Shown here piece by piece: positions 53,485 through 63,179 of a stretch of DNA of 64,000 nt (the stretch's first letter is position 1; each line of letters starts with the position of its first letter). The stretch spans positions 1-64,000 of the forward strand of contig CACZZZ010000011.1 in the NCBI GenBank assembly GCA_902785825.1, in the 5' to 3' direction. The notes under the pieces are model-generated. The model saw only the letters and a program-made list of their open reading frames with translations, had not been told where the DNA came from and made no database searches. This DNA comes from an uncultured Bacteroidia bacterium. GTDB lineage: Bacteria > Bacteroidota > Bacteroidia > Bacteroidales > UBA932. The translations under genes and the position numbers were made by a program.

Positions 53485-54417
53485 TTATTTGTAAATATCC
53501 CCCATGGAAAGAGAGCCCCAAGAGGGGAGTGAGGCGTCATCGACAAAGGCGTCAAGTGTCTTGACGTGTCCAGCCATGACGCATTCCTCGAGGAACTGCC
53601 TCTCAAGCTCCCACAGGACCATGTGATAAGCGGCCACATCGTGAGTGCGGTCTTTGAACCTGTAAATGCAGTGGGGATATCCCTTCTTGGAAAGACGGCC
53701 GGCAAGGAAGTCGCTGCCCCATATTCCTTTACCGAATATCCCGTAATGCTTGTAAGCCACGGCCTTGTCGGCGGTTCCGTGGAAAAGCAGCAGGGGACAT
53801 GGGGCGTCCTTGAAATCCGGGGCTCCGCTGGTGCTGATGATAGCGCCAGCGAAAGAGATCGCGCCCTTTGGCTTGAATCCTTCAGGAAGTCCGGCCGTGT
53901 TGCCGTTAGCGATGGCATGGACGGCCGCGAGGGTGATAATCGCACCTGCGGAGCTTCCAGCGAACACGATGTTTCCGGTGTCTATCCCAAGCGTTTCCTT
54001 GTTCACATCCAGATAAGTGATGGCGGAGAAAAGATCCTCGACTCCGACCTGTTGGGAAAGCAGGAACCTGTCCACAGCCTTCAAAGCGCCAGAGAGACCC
54101 TTGCCGACTTTGTAGTTCTTCATTCCGAGCCGGTAGTCTATCGTCACGACGGGGAAGCCGTTGTCATTGAGGAGCTTGAACCACTTCGTCGTGAAATCGT
54201 CCTTCCTCTGTCCACCAATGAAGCCTCCGCCAAAGAGATATACTATTGTCGGTTTCGAGACTTCTCCCGAACTAGAAACAGCCCCTTCAGAAGGACGGAA
54301 TATGTCGAGATAAAGGGAGCATGTGTCCCGGTCAGCATAGCAATAAACTTCTTGCCCGGAGAGACCTTGAGACGCCGCGAGAAGGACGGCCAGGATGGTG
54401 AGAAATGTCTTTTTCAT
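53485..54417 (-). CDS. Exported alpha/beta hydrolase (carboxylesterase-like)
   Basis: 310 aa from the ATG at 54417, which begins the signal peptide MKKTFLTILAVLLAASQGLS. It has an oxyanion-hole GGGFIGGQ at residues 63-70, nucleophile GSSAG (Ser156), and an acid/His end around LLFHGTADKAVAYKHYG. It is of the carboxylesterase/BD-FAE-like type that removes acyl groups from plant glycans or acts as a lipase. It lies divergent to the DUF3863 gene and 30 bp upstream of the editing-protein gene. Confidence 0.82.
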   Translation of the reverse strand: MKKTFLTILAVLLAASQGLSGQEVYCYADRDTCSLYLDIFRPSEGAVSSSGEVSKPTIVYLFGGGFIGGQRKDDFTTKWFKLLNDNGFPVVTIDYRLGMKNYKVGKGLSGALKAVDRFLLSQQVGVEDLFSAITYLDVNKETLGIDTGNIVFAGSSAGAIITLAAVHAIANGNTAGLPEGFKPKGAISFAGAIISTSGAPDFKDAPCPLLLFHGTADKAVAYKHYGIFGKGIWGSDFLAGRLSKKGYPHCIYRFKDRTHDVAAYHMVLWELERQFLEECVMAGHVKTLDAFVDDASLPSWGSLSMGDIYK

Positions 54418-54441
54418 GACCAAGGATAGTCTTGTTTTGTG

Positions 54442-54449
54442 TATCTTTG
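54442..54449 (+). promoter_or_regulatory. -7 box of the DUF3863 gene
   Basis: TATCTTTG matches TAnnTTTG, 33 bp before the ATG at 54483. No good -33 element is found. Confidence 0.45.
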
Positions 54450-54482
54450 CGAATATAGAAAATAATATTAAACTATATAGTT

Positions 54483-56150
54483 ATGAGAAGATCACTTACT
54501 TTGACATTCGCTCTTGCGGCTTTCCTGCTGGTGGGCTGTTCCGGTAAGGATACCCAATCTGCCCAGTCTCCGAGGATCGTCAACATCATCAATTTCATCC
54601 GTTACACCGAGCCCAGATCGGACAAGCCCATGGAAGAGGTTCTGTACCAGACGGTTGTCTCGCAAGCTCAAGACCTTCGCTCCAAGGATCTCATTGGCAC
54701 ATATCTTCTTCAGTATGACGCTCTTATCTATCCGCCATACCAGGAACTTATGAAAGAGGAGAAAGCCCGTGGCTGCGAGATCGGAGCATGGTGGGAAATA
54801 ACCCAGCCCCATATCGAGGCCGCAGGGATGACCTGGAGGGGCCGTTTCCATTGGGACTGGCACGCCCATGTTGACTTTTCGGTCGGTTACACCCAGGCCG
54901 AACGGGAGAAACTGGTCGATGTCTATATGGAAAAATTCAAGGAGATATTCGGGGAATATCCGAAATCCGTTGGCTCATGGTTCATCGATTCCGGCACTCT
55001 GGAATATCTTTATGAGAAATATTCGATAGACGCTTCCTGCATGTGTAAAGACCAGGTCGGGACTGACGGTTACACCCTTTGGGGAGGCTACTGGAACGGA
55101 GCCTTCTACCCAAGCCGCCAGAATGGCTATATGCCAGCCCAGACCCCCGAGGGAGCGATACCTGTACCTGTTTTCAGGATGCTCGGAAGTGACCCTATCC
55201 ACCAGTATGAGGCCACGGTCGGGGGAGGAGTCCAAAGTGTTGAGTCTCTAGAGCCTGTCTATGAGCGAGGTGGTGGCGATCCGAAGTGGATAGACTGGTT
55301 CTTCCGTATGTTCACAAAGGAACCTCATTTGGGGTATAATTATGTCCAGGTGGGCCAGGAGAACTCATTCACATGGGCGCAGATGGAGAAAGGTTTTGTG
55401 ACCCAGACCGGGAAACTGAAAGAAATGGCCGCCAATGGTGAGGTCCGGATTGAGACATTGGGCGAGACAGGGCGCTGGTTCAAAAAAGAGTATAGCGTGA
55501 CACCGCCAACAAGTGTCATTGTGACGGAGGATCCTTGGGAAGGCGGTCTCAAGACTTTATGGTTCAACAGCCGCAACTGGAGGGCGAATCTCTTGTGGGA
55601 TGCCCAAGGACTGAAATTCAGGGATATACATGTTTTCGACGAGACTTTGCGCTCTGAATATCGGGACCATCCCGACACTCTTCCTGACTTCCGTTATGAG
55701 ACCCTTCCGCTCCTTGACGGCTGCCTGTGGAGTTCCGATGATGACATGGCCGGCCTGCGTTTTATCGCTCCTGGATTCGAGGGTGGCGACCCTGTGTTCA
55801 CCTCGGATAAAGATCAGTCATGCCAGACCATAATCTGGCCGTCGGCCAATGGAAAGGGAAAGTTTGTCATCAGTATGACAGAGGATGGCCTCAAGATAAG
55901 CTCAAAGGGCATTGGAGACTGGTGTCTGGAAATGAGTGCCGCTCCTGGATTGAATTTGCCTTTTGTCGCTATAACTTCCTCAGAAGTAATTGCTTCCGCT
56001 CAAGATAGGGAATATCTGATGTCGATTGGGAAAGGCTCAGCCGAGGATCTGAGAAAAGAAAACCCGGGAAAAGTCTTGCGGCTTGTCCCGAGTCATGATC
56101 AGCTGGAAGTGTCGTTCCAGGTTAAGGAAGTTCCGTCACTGGGAAAGTGA
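54483..56150 (+). CDS. DUF3863-type lipoprotein
   Basis: 555 aa. The signal ends FLLVGC (Cys19). The N-terminal domain begins IVNIINFIRYTEPR and contains GCEIGAWWEITQPHIEAAG and WHAHVDFSVGYTQAEREKLV. A polysaccharide-deacetylase-like barrel pattern is suggested (KSVGSWFIDSGTLEYL), as in Bacteroides DUF3863/DUF3864 proteins. It probably acts on glycans outside the cytoplasm; the reaction is unknown. Its 3' end overlaps the convergent VanX-like gene by 29 bp. Confidence 0.8.
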   Translation: MRRSLTLTFALAAFLLVGCSGKDTQSAQSPRIVNIINFIRYTEPRSDKPMEEVLYQTVVSQAQDLRSKDLIGTYLLQYDALIYPPYQELMKEEKARGCEIGAWWEITQPHIEAAGMTWRGRFHWDWHAHVDFSVGYTQAEREKLVDVYMEKFKEIFGEYPKSVGSWFIDSGTLEYLYEKYSIDASCMCKDQVGTDGYTLWGGYWNGAFYPSRQNGYMPAQTPEGAIPVPVFRMLGSDPIHQYEATVGGGVQSVESLEPVYERGGGDPKWIDWFFRMFTKEPHLGYNYVQVGQENSFTWAQMEKGFVTQTGKLKEMAANGEVRIETLGETGRWFKKEYSVTPPTSVIVTEDPWEGGLKTLWFNSRNWRANLLWDAQGLKFRDIHVFDETLRSEYRDHPDTLPDFRYETLPLLDGCLWSSDDDMAGLRFIAPGFEGGDPVFTSDKDQSCQTIIWPSANGKGKFVISMTEDGLKISSKGIGDWCLEMSAAPGLNLPFVAITSSEVIASAQDREYLMSIGKGSAEDLRKENPGKVLRLVPSHDQLEVSFQVKEVPSLGK

Positions 56151-56880
56151 AATAGGTGTCCGGGAAGGGCTCGTCCTTCAACGTGAAGTGCCACCACTCG
56201 CTGTCCAGCGGCTTGAAACCGTGGCGCAGCATCGCGGCGCGCAGGATCATACGGTTGCGGAACTGCTCCGCCGTGATGTTCCCGTTTCCTGAATATTTCA
56301 TTTTAACAGGGTCACCTCCGAAATCGGGGTGGCTCTCAGGACCGAACCAGTCGAAGGTCCCGCCCATGTCGAGCTCTTTCTCCGTGTTCATGTCAAACAG
56401 GGTGAGATCCACTGTGGAACCCCTTGTATGGCCGGATTTCTCAGCGATATAATCCTGCTCGAAAAGGACGGATTTGTCTAGGTTGGGGTAGAAATATTTC
56501 TTCATCCTTGTGTCCGGGACATTGGCCGCCCAACGCACGAAATGGTTCACCGCCATCTGCGGGCGATAAGCGTCGTAAATCTTCAGCCTGTAGCCCATCT
56601 TGATAACATCGTCGCTGACGGCCTTGAGGCTGTCGGCGGCTCTTTTTGTGAGGAGGGCGGTCGGTTGGAGATATCCGTCGATCCTGTCTCCCACGAAATT
56701 ATAGGTTCCGTAGTAACGGATCTCCAGGATAGCGTCCGGCACCACGTCCATGATATTCACGAATTGGCTTGAATCCGCCTCAGGTGAGGTCGCGGCTGTA
56801 TGTCTCGACGAGGAGCAGGCGGCCAGGAGGGCTGCTGTCACTATCAGCAGCCCGTTATAAACTATTCGATTGAGTCTCAT
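56122..56880 (-). CDS. D-alanyl-D-alanine dipeptidase (VanX-type, M15)
   Basis: 252 aa. The lipoprotein signal ends LLAAC (Cys22). The zinc motif SGHTRGSTVD (H151, D158) and the downstream EWWH (E228, H231) form the catalytic set of VanX/DdpX enzymes, which cleave D-Ala-D-Ala dipeptides. It is predicted to act on peptidoglycan turnover products outside the cytoplasm; no van cluster is nearby. It overlaps the DUF3863 gene tail-to-tail by 29 bp and lies 16 bp downstream of the GH78 operon, so it may be its last gene. Confidence 0.9.
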   Translation of the reverse strand: MRLNRIVYNGLLIVTAALLAACSSSRHTAATSPEADSSQFVNIMDVVPDAILEIRYYGTYNFVGDRIDGYLQPTALLTKRAADSLKAVSDDVIKMGYRLKIYDAYRPQMAVNHFVRWAANVPDTRMKKYFYPNLDKSVLFEQDYIAEKSGHTRGSTVDLTLFDMNTEKELDMGGTFDWFGPESHPDFGGDPVKMKYSGNGNITAEQFRNRMILRAAMLRHGFKPLDSEWWHFTLKDEPFPDTYFTFPVTELP

Positions 56881-56896
56881 ATCTTTAATGATAATT

Positions 56897-59800
56897 TCAG
56901 AAACTGGCGGAGACTATCTTATCAATGGTGAACGTGTGGTTCCCGGAAGTGACCTCGTAGCAGGCCGTACGCATGCCGTTTCTCGTGACAAAGCCTCTGA
57001 AAACCGCACCGTCGCATCCCTCGGCGTTAATGATATCATCTCCGACAGGGAGATACACCGTGGCGCTCGTGTTCGCGGGTACACGGCATCGGTATGATGT
57101 CATCCTGCCCTTGTCAGCTGTCCAAGCGCTCTCGATTTTTCCGTAACTTGAGGTGTAGCTGCCTTCAAGGGAGGTGTAGTTTCCTCCAGTGGTCGGCTGT
57201 AACACGAAATCCTTGTAGCCGGCGCCACCGTTGATATGGTCGGTCGTGATGCCGAGTTGGAACTCGTACATCCACTGTCCGACAGCACCCAGGGCGAAAT
57301 GGTTGAATGAGTTCATGCCATTGACCTCCGGCTGCAGGAAGGCGCTGTCGTAGGAGCTCCATCTTTCCCAGATCGAGGTGGCGCCTTCAGTCACAGGATA
57401 AAGCCATGAGGGGAAATCCGTGCATGAGATCATCCTGAAAGCTTCTTCTGAATAGCCTCCGCGAGTTAGTGCGGGAAGTATGTTCGGCGTGCCGGAGAAA
57501 CCGGTTGTGATGGTCCATGGCTTCTGGCTCTTGTCCTCCGGATGGGCTACTATGTCGGCAAGCAAGGCCTCGGCCCTTGCCTTATTCTCGTCGCTGAAAC
57601 AGTTGAAATTCAACGGAGTAGCGTAGGATGCCTGGGAGTTGACGATCTTCCCGTCCCGGGAACGTGTTTTCCCTGTCACCGGATCCACATAGGCCCGGTT
57701 CCAGTCGGCCTTGGCCTTTTTGTGACGCTCCCACAGGGTAGCCGCGTAGTCATGTCGGCCAATCGCCTCCGCCATGATGGCCGTGGCCTCAATCATGTGG
57801 ATGTAGATGGCGTTGTTCACAAGTTCGTTGGGCGTGCGCTCGTCGATAGCCAACCAGTCGGCGAGACCGCCTGTCTGGTATGCGAGGTACGGATACTCGT
57901 CGCTCAACCGGTAAAACGCCATGCCGTTAAGCCAGTCCATCATCGTCTCGATGTTCTCCTCGACAATCTGTTTGTCACCGTACTGAGTGTAAACCTGCCA
58001 TGGCACCTGGCAAACGGCCGCGCTCCAGGTGGTTCCGCAAAGGAACTCGGTCACGTCATGCTTGTTGAAATCCGGAGATGTGGAGCCGATCCCTCCCGCG
58101 ACATCGGTGTCGCTGCCGACGCCCTGGTCGGCCCTGAGGGACACCATCCACTGACGGTAAAAATTCTGTGTGTTGGCGTTGTAGATTCCTGTGCGGGTAT
58201 ATGCCTGTGCGTCCCCGGTCCATCCCATGCGCTCATTTCTTTGGGGGCAGTCCGTGGGGATGGTGTAGAAGTTGCACAGCTGGCTGCGCTGGATGTTCCG
58301 GAAAAGCTGGTTGACCAGCTCGCCGGTCCTCTTGTCTGAAGTGACAGCATTGTATCTACCCGTGGGCATAGGGCATGAAGACAGCACAAGTCCCTTGACG
58401 TTCTCCATCGGTAAGGGACCCACGTGTGACGGAAGCGTGACCTGAATATATTGGTAGCCCCTGTAGGTGGTTGAGGGCTGGATTGTTACCTCTTCCGATC
58501 CATTGGCGATGTAGACGTCGAGGTCGAGCGCCACGCGGTTGGTCTGGAAGAGTATATGCCCTGCCACTCCGAGTCCTTTCTTGCCGTAAAGCTTGACGAA
58601 CTCCTTATTGTCGCCCTTCAGTCCCGGATATACCTGCTCACCGTAAGCCAGTGTCACCAGGTCTCCTTTCTTAAGCCATCCGGCGGGGATGGTGATAGAG
58701 GGAACTCCGGCCATGTTGACTCCCATGTTGTAGATCCACGTGTGGCCGTCAGCGCTGTGCGCCGGCATGATCTCCTTTGGGGTAAGGACCTCACGGACAC
58801 GAACCATCTCATCATGGCGAGCCACGATGTCAAAGTCGATCCAGTCGCGTTTGCTGATCCGCTCGACCGGGAGCCATGCGCTGTCGTCGAACCCGGGTTC
58901 GCTCCAGCCTTTCACCTCTTTGGAGGCGTCGTAATGCTCACCCATGAAAAAGCTGCCTCCCCGTACCGGACCGTCCTTGAACACCTTCCAGTCCTTTCTG
59001 TTGGAGACGAATATGTCTTTTGTCCCGTCCTTGTAAGTGACGACAAGGCGGGAAAGGAGGGCCTCATGGTCTCCGAAGTAGTTGAAATTATTCGCGCTGA
59101 ATGTCTGGTAGCTGGTGTACCAGCCAGGTGCCAACTCCGCTCCGATGGCATTGCGGCCGGCGTTGACCATGCTTGTGACATCATAAGCTTGATAACCAAT
59201 GATTTCCCTGTATTGGCTATCGCCGGGAGCGAACCAGTCTTCTCCCACTCTGCCTCCATTGAGGAAGAGCCTGTAGACACCCATGGCGGAAGCATATAGC
59301 CTGGCTTTCCTGATAGGCTTGTCTTGCAGTGTGAACTCAGAGCGGAGCATGGTCTCCGAACCGTAGCTCGGATCTACCCAGAAACGGATATCCTTGTTGG
59401 AAGTATTTGACACAGTTATCTTTTCCCCGTCAATCTCCACTCCTGGCTTCCCCTTGAAAATTGAATAACCAGGGCCGCGCCTCGAGTCGAGAACCACCGT
59501 GTCCTCGCTCTGGCCGGAGTTCATGATCCGGTATCCTTTGTACTCGACCTTCTGACCGGGCTTGGCGGCGAAACCGACCGAGTTGAGGTTCGGGAAAGAC
59601 ACTCGGTTGCAGCCGGAGCCCATCTTGTTTATTGAGAAAGGTTCTTTCAGTCCGCTTGAGACCTCTATCCCGTCCAGGGTGAAGGTTATCTCACTGACTT
59701 CCACCCTTATCTTAAGGGTGTGGGGAGCCTCCTTCGACCTCGCTGAAAAGACTTCTCCGAGGTTCCCCTGTGGGTAATTGGACTCGTTGATTGTGATGAC

Positions 59801-60475
59801 GGGGATGTCGGCCTTGTCCTCGTTGTAATACCCGACCCGGAAAACGCGGATTTCCTTCTTGCCGAAATCAGCGTCCACCTGGATGTAGTTCTCCTTGGAC
59901 TGGGTGCCGTAGTCGTTAAGGAATGCGTTCTCAAGGCGGATGTCATCAGCTCCCAGGATGAGCGAGGCAACATCTCCATTCAGCAACGAGAAGTCCGTCT
60001 CGATCTCGAACAGGGGCTCTGCGAGGGCGTCCAGCCTGTATTGGGAGGTACCGATCCATTCAGCCCCGTTCCAGGCGCTCTCGCGGGGATTCATGATGCC
60101 GGTTTCGAAGCGGGAGGATGTTTGGTATTCTTTACCGTCCACATCCCATACGGTTAGGTTCACTCCGTATCCATGCTCCGCCTGGAGCGAGACTCCCTGG
60201 TAGGGAATATCAACAGATTGGTCGCTCTCCACCTTGCCTGTGTCCCAGAGAACGCTTCCGTCAGACTCTCTGACGACTATGATCCGGTACGCGGTCTGCC
60301 TCTGGCCTCTCTTGTCCGATTCCATCCTCCAACTGATCATCGGATGCTTGTCTTCAACGCTGAGAGGACATTCACTGTGTTGTACTTTAAGGTCACAAAC
60401 TGAAGTTCCCGCGAGAGCGGAGACGCACGAAACGATGACTCCCGCGAGAACAGATAAAACATTTCTAAAAATCAT
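56897..60475 (-). CDS. GH78 family alpha-L-rhamnosidase with an inserted domain
   Basis: 1192 aa with a signal peptide (MIFRNVLSVLAGVIVSCVSALAG). It has the GH78 layout: N-terminal Ig-like modules, the Bac_rhamnosid N and catalytic (alpha/alpha)6 domains with DCPQRNERMGWTGDAQAYT and TEGATSIWERWSSYD, then a C-terminal beta domain. About 180 residues near 150-330, beginning DFSLLNGDVASLILGADD, are an inserted beta-sandwich absent from the upstream paralogue and explain the greater length. It would release rhamnose from pectin-like or plant glycosides. Its ATG shares one base with the preceding TAA (TAATG). Confidence 0.9.
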   Translation of the reverse strand: MIFRNVLSVLAGVIVSCVSALAGTSVCDLKVQHSECPLSVEDKHPMISWRMESDKRGQRQTAYRIIVVRESDGSVLWDTGKVESDQSVDIPYQGVSLQAEHGYGVNLTVWDVDGKEYQTSSRFETGIMNPRESAWNGAEWIGTSQYRLDALAEPLFEIETDFSLLNGDVASLILGADDIRLENAFLNDYGTQSKENYIQVDADFGKKEIRVFRVGYYNEDKADIPVITINESNYPQGNLGEVFSARSKEAPHTLKIRVEVSEITFTLDGIEVSSGLKEPFSINKMGSGCNRVSFPNLNSVGFAAKPGQKVEYKGYRIMNSGQSEDTVVLDSRRGPGYSIFKGKPGVEIDGEKITVSNTSNKDIRFWVDPSYGSETMLRSEFTLQDKPIRKARLYASAMGVYRLFLNGGRVGEDWFAPGDSQYREIIGYQAYDVTSMVNAGRNAIGAELAPGWYTSYQTFSANNFNYFGDHEALLSRLVVTYKDGTKDIFVSNRKDWKVFKDGPVRGGSFFMGEHYDASKEVKGWSEPGFDDSAWLPVERISKRDWIDFDIVARHDEMVRVREVLTPKEIMPAHSADGHTWIYNMGVNMAGVPSITIPAGWLKKGDLVTLAYGEQVYPGLKGDNKEFVKLYGKKGLGVAGHILFQTNRVALDLDVYIANGSEEVTIQPSTTYRGYQYIQVTLPSHVGPLPMENVKGLVLSSCPMPTGRYNAVTSDKRTGELVNQLFRNIQRSQLCNFYTIPTDCPQRNERMGWTGDAQAYTRTGIYNANTQNFYRQWMVSLRADQGVGSDTDVAGGIGSTSPDFNKHDVTEFLCGTTWSAAVCQVPWQVYTQYGDKQIVEENIETMMDWLNGMAFYRLSDEYPYLAYQTGGLADWLAIDERTPNELVNNAIYIHMIEATAIMAEAIGRHDYAATLWERHKKAKADWNRAYVDPVTGKTRSRDGKIVNSQASYATPLNFNCFSDENKARAEALLADIVAHPEDKSQKPWTITTGFSGTPNILPALTRGGYSEEAFRMISCTDFPSWLYPVTEGATSIWERWSSYDSAFLQPEVNGMNSFNHFALGAVGQWMYEFQLGITTDHINGGAGYKDFVLQPTTGGNYTSLEGSYTSSYGKIESAWTADKGRMTSYRCRVPANTSATVYLPVGDDIINAEGCDGAVFRGFVTRNGMRTACYEVTSGNHTFTIDKIVSASF

Positions 60476-63057
60476 TATTTCTCAACTTTATAGCTTCCCG
60501 GATTATAATCCTTCACCTCAGTCTCGCCAGGAAGGGTCACAGATGCCGTGGCTCCCTCAGGGACAGTGAATTCCCAGATCCACTTGTCGCCCTCATATTT
60601 CCAGGAGCTCTTGATCGTCCCGGCGGCTGACTTGTATTCAGCCTCAAGATGGCCGAGCCTCTTGTCGGGAACAGGCTTCATGATGATATGCTTGAAGCCG
60701 GGGTTGGCGGGATCGGAGGCGATACCGGCGGCAGTCTCCCATATCCACTCGCAGACCGCTCCGTAGGCGTAGTGGTTGAAGCTGTTCATGCCGCTGGGGC
60801 CCATACCGGACTCAAGGGTGTAGCTGTTCCAGCGCTCCCAGATTGTGGTCGCACCATTGTCCACAGAGTAGAGCCAGCTGGGGTTCTTACGCTGGAAAAG
60901 AAGGGTGTAGGCGATGTCCACCATTCCATTCTCGGTCAATGTCGCCATCAGGATTGACGTTCCTAGGAAGCCGGTCTGCAGGCAATCACCATGATCCTTG
61001 AAGTTCTGGCGCAGCCTGGCGATCATGTTCTCCTTCGCCTTACCCTCGACCAAACCGTTCTTGAGTGCGAACAGGGCAGGGGTCTGCATGGTGTTGAGGA
61101 TCTCGGTCTTGAAAGTACCGTCCGGCTTCAAGAATGTTTCTTTCATGTACTTCTTGGCGTTCTCGGCCATCGCGCGGTACTTGGTGGCGTCCCTGCCGGT
61201 TGCGGCGGCCATGTCGGCCATCATGCTGGCGTCGATAGCCCAGTAGCTGGCGCTCAGATAGTTCCAATATATGATAGCTTCCGGACGACGGACGGTCTTG
61301 CCATTTTTGTCTTTCATATTGATACCGCCGCCGCAGCTCTCGAGAGGTTCGTAGCTGAGCCAGTCGGCCCACTGGTAGTTGCCGTTCTCGTGGGCGTGTG
61401 TCTCGTGGTTGTACTTGGTGTCGTTGACATAGTTCATGAACTTGTCCATCGCGGCCCAGTTCTCATCGACTATCTTCTTGTCAGCGAACTGCTTCCAGAT
61501 TGTCCAAGGAACAATGATACCCGCATCGGCCCATCCGAGGCGCATCATGTCGTTGCCATACTGGGCGGTGGGAGCGACACCCGGATAGCCTCCGACCTCG
61601 CTCTGGGAGTCCCTCATGTCGCGGGTCCACTTGTGGAAGAAGCTGTCCGTGTTGGCGAAGAAAGAACCGGTCTCGGTAAATACCTGAGTGTCAGCCATCC
61701 AGCCGAGACGCTCATTACGCTGCGGGCAGTCGGTGGGGACTGAAAGATAATTAGATCTCTGACCCCAGATGGTGTTGGAGATCAGCTTGTTGATGAGATC
61801 ATTGCCTGTCGTTATCTTTCCGGTCTCGAGATTCTCGGCGATGGAGGTGACAGGGATTGACTCGATGGACTTGATCGTCACCTCGTCAGTGGCGGTGATG
61901 GATACGAGCCTGTAACCGAAGAAGGTCCTGACGGGAGTAAACTCCGCGAAGTCCTTGGTGTCAGCGAAGGTGTAAAGGATCCTGATGTTGTTCTCTCCGA
62001 CACGGAGATTCCTTCTGTGTGTGCTGCCCTCAGGGCCGTCCATTCCACGGCTCTTGGCACCGTTACCGTCATTGAGAAGCTCGGAAGGAAGGCAATTCAG
62101 AACAGTGCCGCCCTTGGCCTTGAACACGAAGTGGGGGACAGCGGCGGCGTTTTGACCGAAGTCCACCACGAGGGTCTCTCCGGGCTTGACAGTCATGACC
62201 TCTCCGGGAGCGAACTCTTTCTTTATGATGACCTTGCCATAATCCTCTTCTGTCTCTCCTTCGACACCTTCCCAGATGTATGCCTTGACAGGGGCGAGGG
62301 CTATGTCCTTGCGAAGATAGATCTCGGCACCTTCTGAAGGAAGTATATCCCCATTGAACTCATTGTTAACCTCCGGGGTGGAGAGCTTCTCGGGTGTGTC
62401 ATAACCAGGAAGTTCCCTGGCGTCGTAGTCCTCTCCGTCGAATATGGAGGCGTGTTTCACAGGACCAGCGATCCCGGCTTTCCAATTCTCGGTGTCCGTC
62501 CCGTAAAGTTTCTTTGTGCCGTCGGCGTAAGTCAGCTCGAGGACGCCCCTGAAAGCGCATTTCTTACCGATAACCTTGTCCATTCCTCCGGGAGTGACGA
62601 TCTTGTCAGCCCACCAACCGGGGGTTACCTGTGCGGCCAGTATGTTCTCAGCTCCTCCCTTAGTGTTGAAGGCACCGGTCACATCGTAGGTGAATGAGCG
62701 TTTTGTCTTGGCGTAGTGGGTGAATCCAGGCTTGAGGATCTCCTCACCGATGAGAGTCCCGTTCACGTAGATCTCAAATACTCCGAGTCCGGTCGTCATC
62801 CATTTGGCGCTGACCACCTTACCCTCATTCTTTACTGTGCTGACGAACCAGCTGGCCCCGTCCGAGGAGCGGTCGTCGTCATTCTCGACGGCGACCTTCG
62901 CGTCCGCCGCGGAGATCCATTCCGACTGTCCCCACGCGGAAGCGTCAAGAGCGTCTGTCTTGACTCCAGCGGGGCAAACCGCTGTCTTTGAGCAGCCTGT
63001 CATGGCCGCCAGTAAACCGATGGCGGCTAGTGTTGATAAACAAAAAATGGCTTTCAT
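60475..63057 (-). CDS. GH78 family alpha-L-rhamnosidase lipoprotein
   Basis: 860 aa. The signal ends AAMTGC (Cys22), so it is probably surface-anchored. GH78 motifs are DCPQRNERLGWMADTQVFTE and the later NGATTIWERWNSYTLES. It has the shorter domain set without the insertion of the second enzyme. It is first in the rhamnosidase operon behind a consensus promoter and is followed with a 1-nt overlap by the second GH78 gene. The pair probably attacks different rhamnose linkages of one polysaccharide. Confidence 0.9.
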   Translation of the reverse strand: MKAIFCLSTLAAIGLLAAMTGCSKTAVCPAGVKTDALDASAWGQSEWISAADAKVAVENDDDRSSDGASWFVSTVKNEGKVVSAKWMTTGLGVFEIYVNGTLIGEEILKPGFTHYAKTKRSFTYDVTGAFNTKGGAENILAAQVTPGWWADKIVTPGGMDKVIGKKCAFRGVLELTYADGTKKLYGTDTENWKAGIAGPVKHASIFDGEDYDARELPGYDTPEKLSTPEVNNEFNGDILPSEGAEIYLRKDIALAPVKAYIWEGVEGETEEDYGKVIIKKEFAPGEVMTVKPGETLVVDFGQNAAAVPHFVFKAKGGTVLNCLPSELLNDGNGAKSRGMDGPEGSTHRRNLRVGENNIRILYTFADTKDFAEFTPVRTFFGYRLVSITATDEVTIKSIESIPVTSIAENLETGKITTGNDLINKLISNTIWGQRSNYLSVPTDCPQRNERLGWMADTQVFTETGSFFANTDSFFHKWTRDMRDSQSEVGGYPGVAPTAQYGNDMMRLGWADAGIIVPWTIWKQFADKKIVDENWAAMDKFMNYVNDTKYNHETHAHENGNYQWADWLSYEPLESCGGGINMKDKNGKTVRRPEAIIYWNYLSASYWAIDASMMADMAAATGRDATKYRAMAENAKKYMKETFLKPDGTFKTEILNTMQTPALFALKNGLVEGKAKENMIARLRQNFKDHGDCLQTGFLGTSILMATLTENGMVDIAYTLLFQRKNPSWLYSVDNGATTIWERWNSYTLESGMGPSGMNSFNHYAYGAVCEWIWETAAGIASDPANPGFKHIIMKPVPDKRLGHLEAEYKSAAGTIKSSWKYEGDKWIWEFTVPEGATASVTLPGETEVKDYNPGSYKVEK

Positions 63058-63082
63058 TTGTGTATTGGATTAGATTGATTCC

Positions 63083-63128
63083 GTATTCCCGAATACACAA
63101 AAATAAAAATATCACTAATATAAAACAA
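63083..63128 (-). promoter_or_regulatory. Promoter of the GH78 operon with a palindrome at the start site
   Basis: On the minus strand TTG (63128-63126), a 20-bp spacer, then TATTTTTG (63105-63098) give a full consensus. The palindrome GTATTC-CC-GAATAC (63083-63096) covers the predicted transcription start and is a candidate operator. Confidence 0.65.
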
Positions 63129-63156
63129 GAGGATGGACACTTTAGTGCCCATCCTC
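63115..63156 (-). terminator. Terminator of the disrupted upstream gene
   Basis: GAGGATGG and CCATCCTC (63129-63156) with an inner CAC/GTG stem and TTTA loop, followed on the minus strand by TTGTTTTATATT. The U-tract also contains the -33 element of the GH78 promoter. Confidence 0.7.
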
Positions 63157-63179
63157 GCCCAATATAAATACTCACATTC

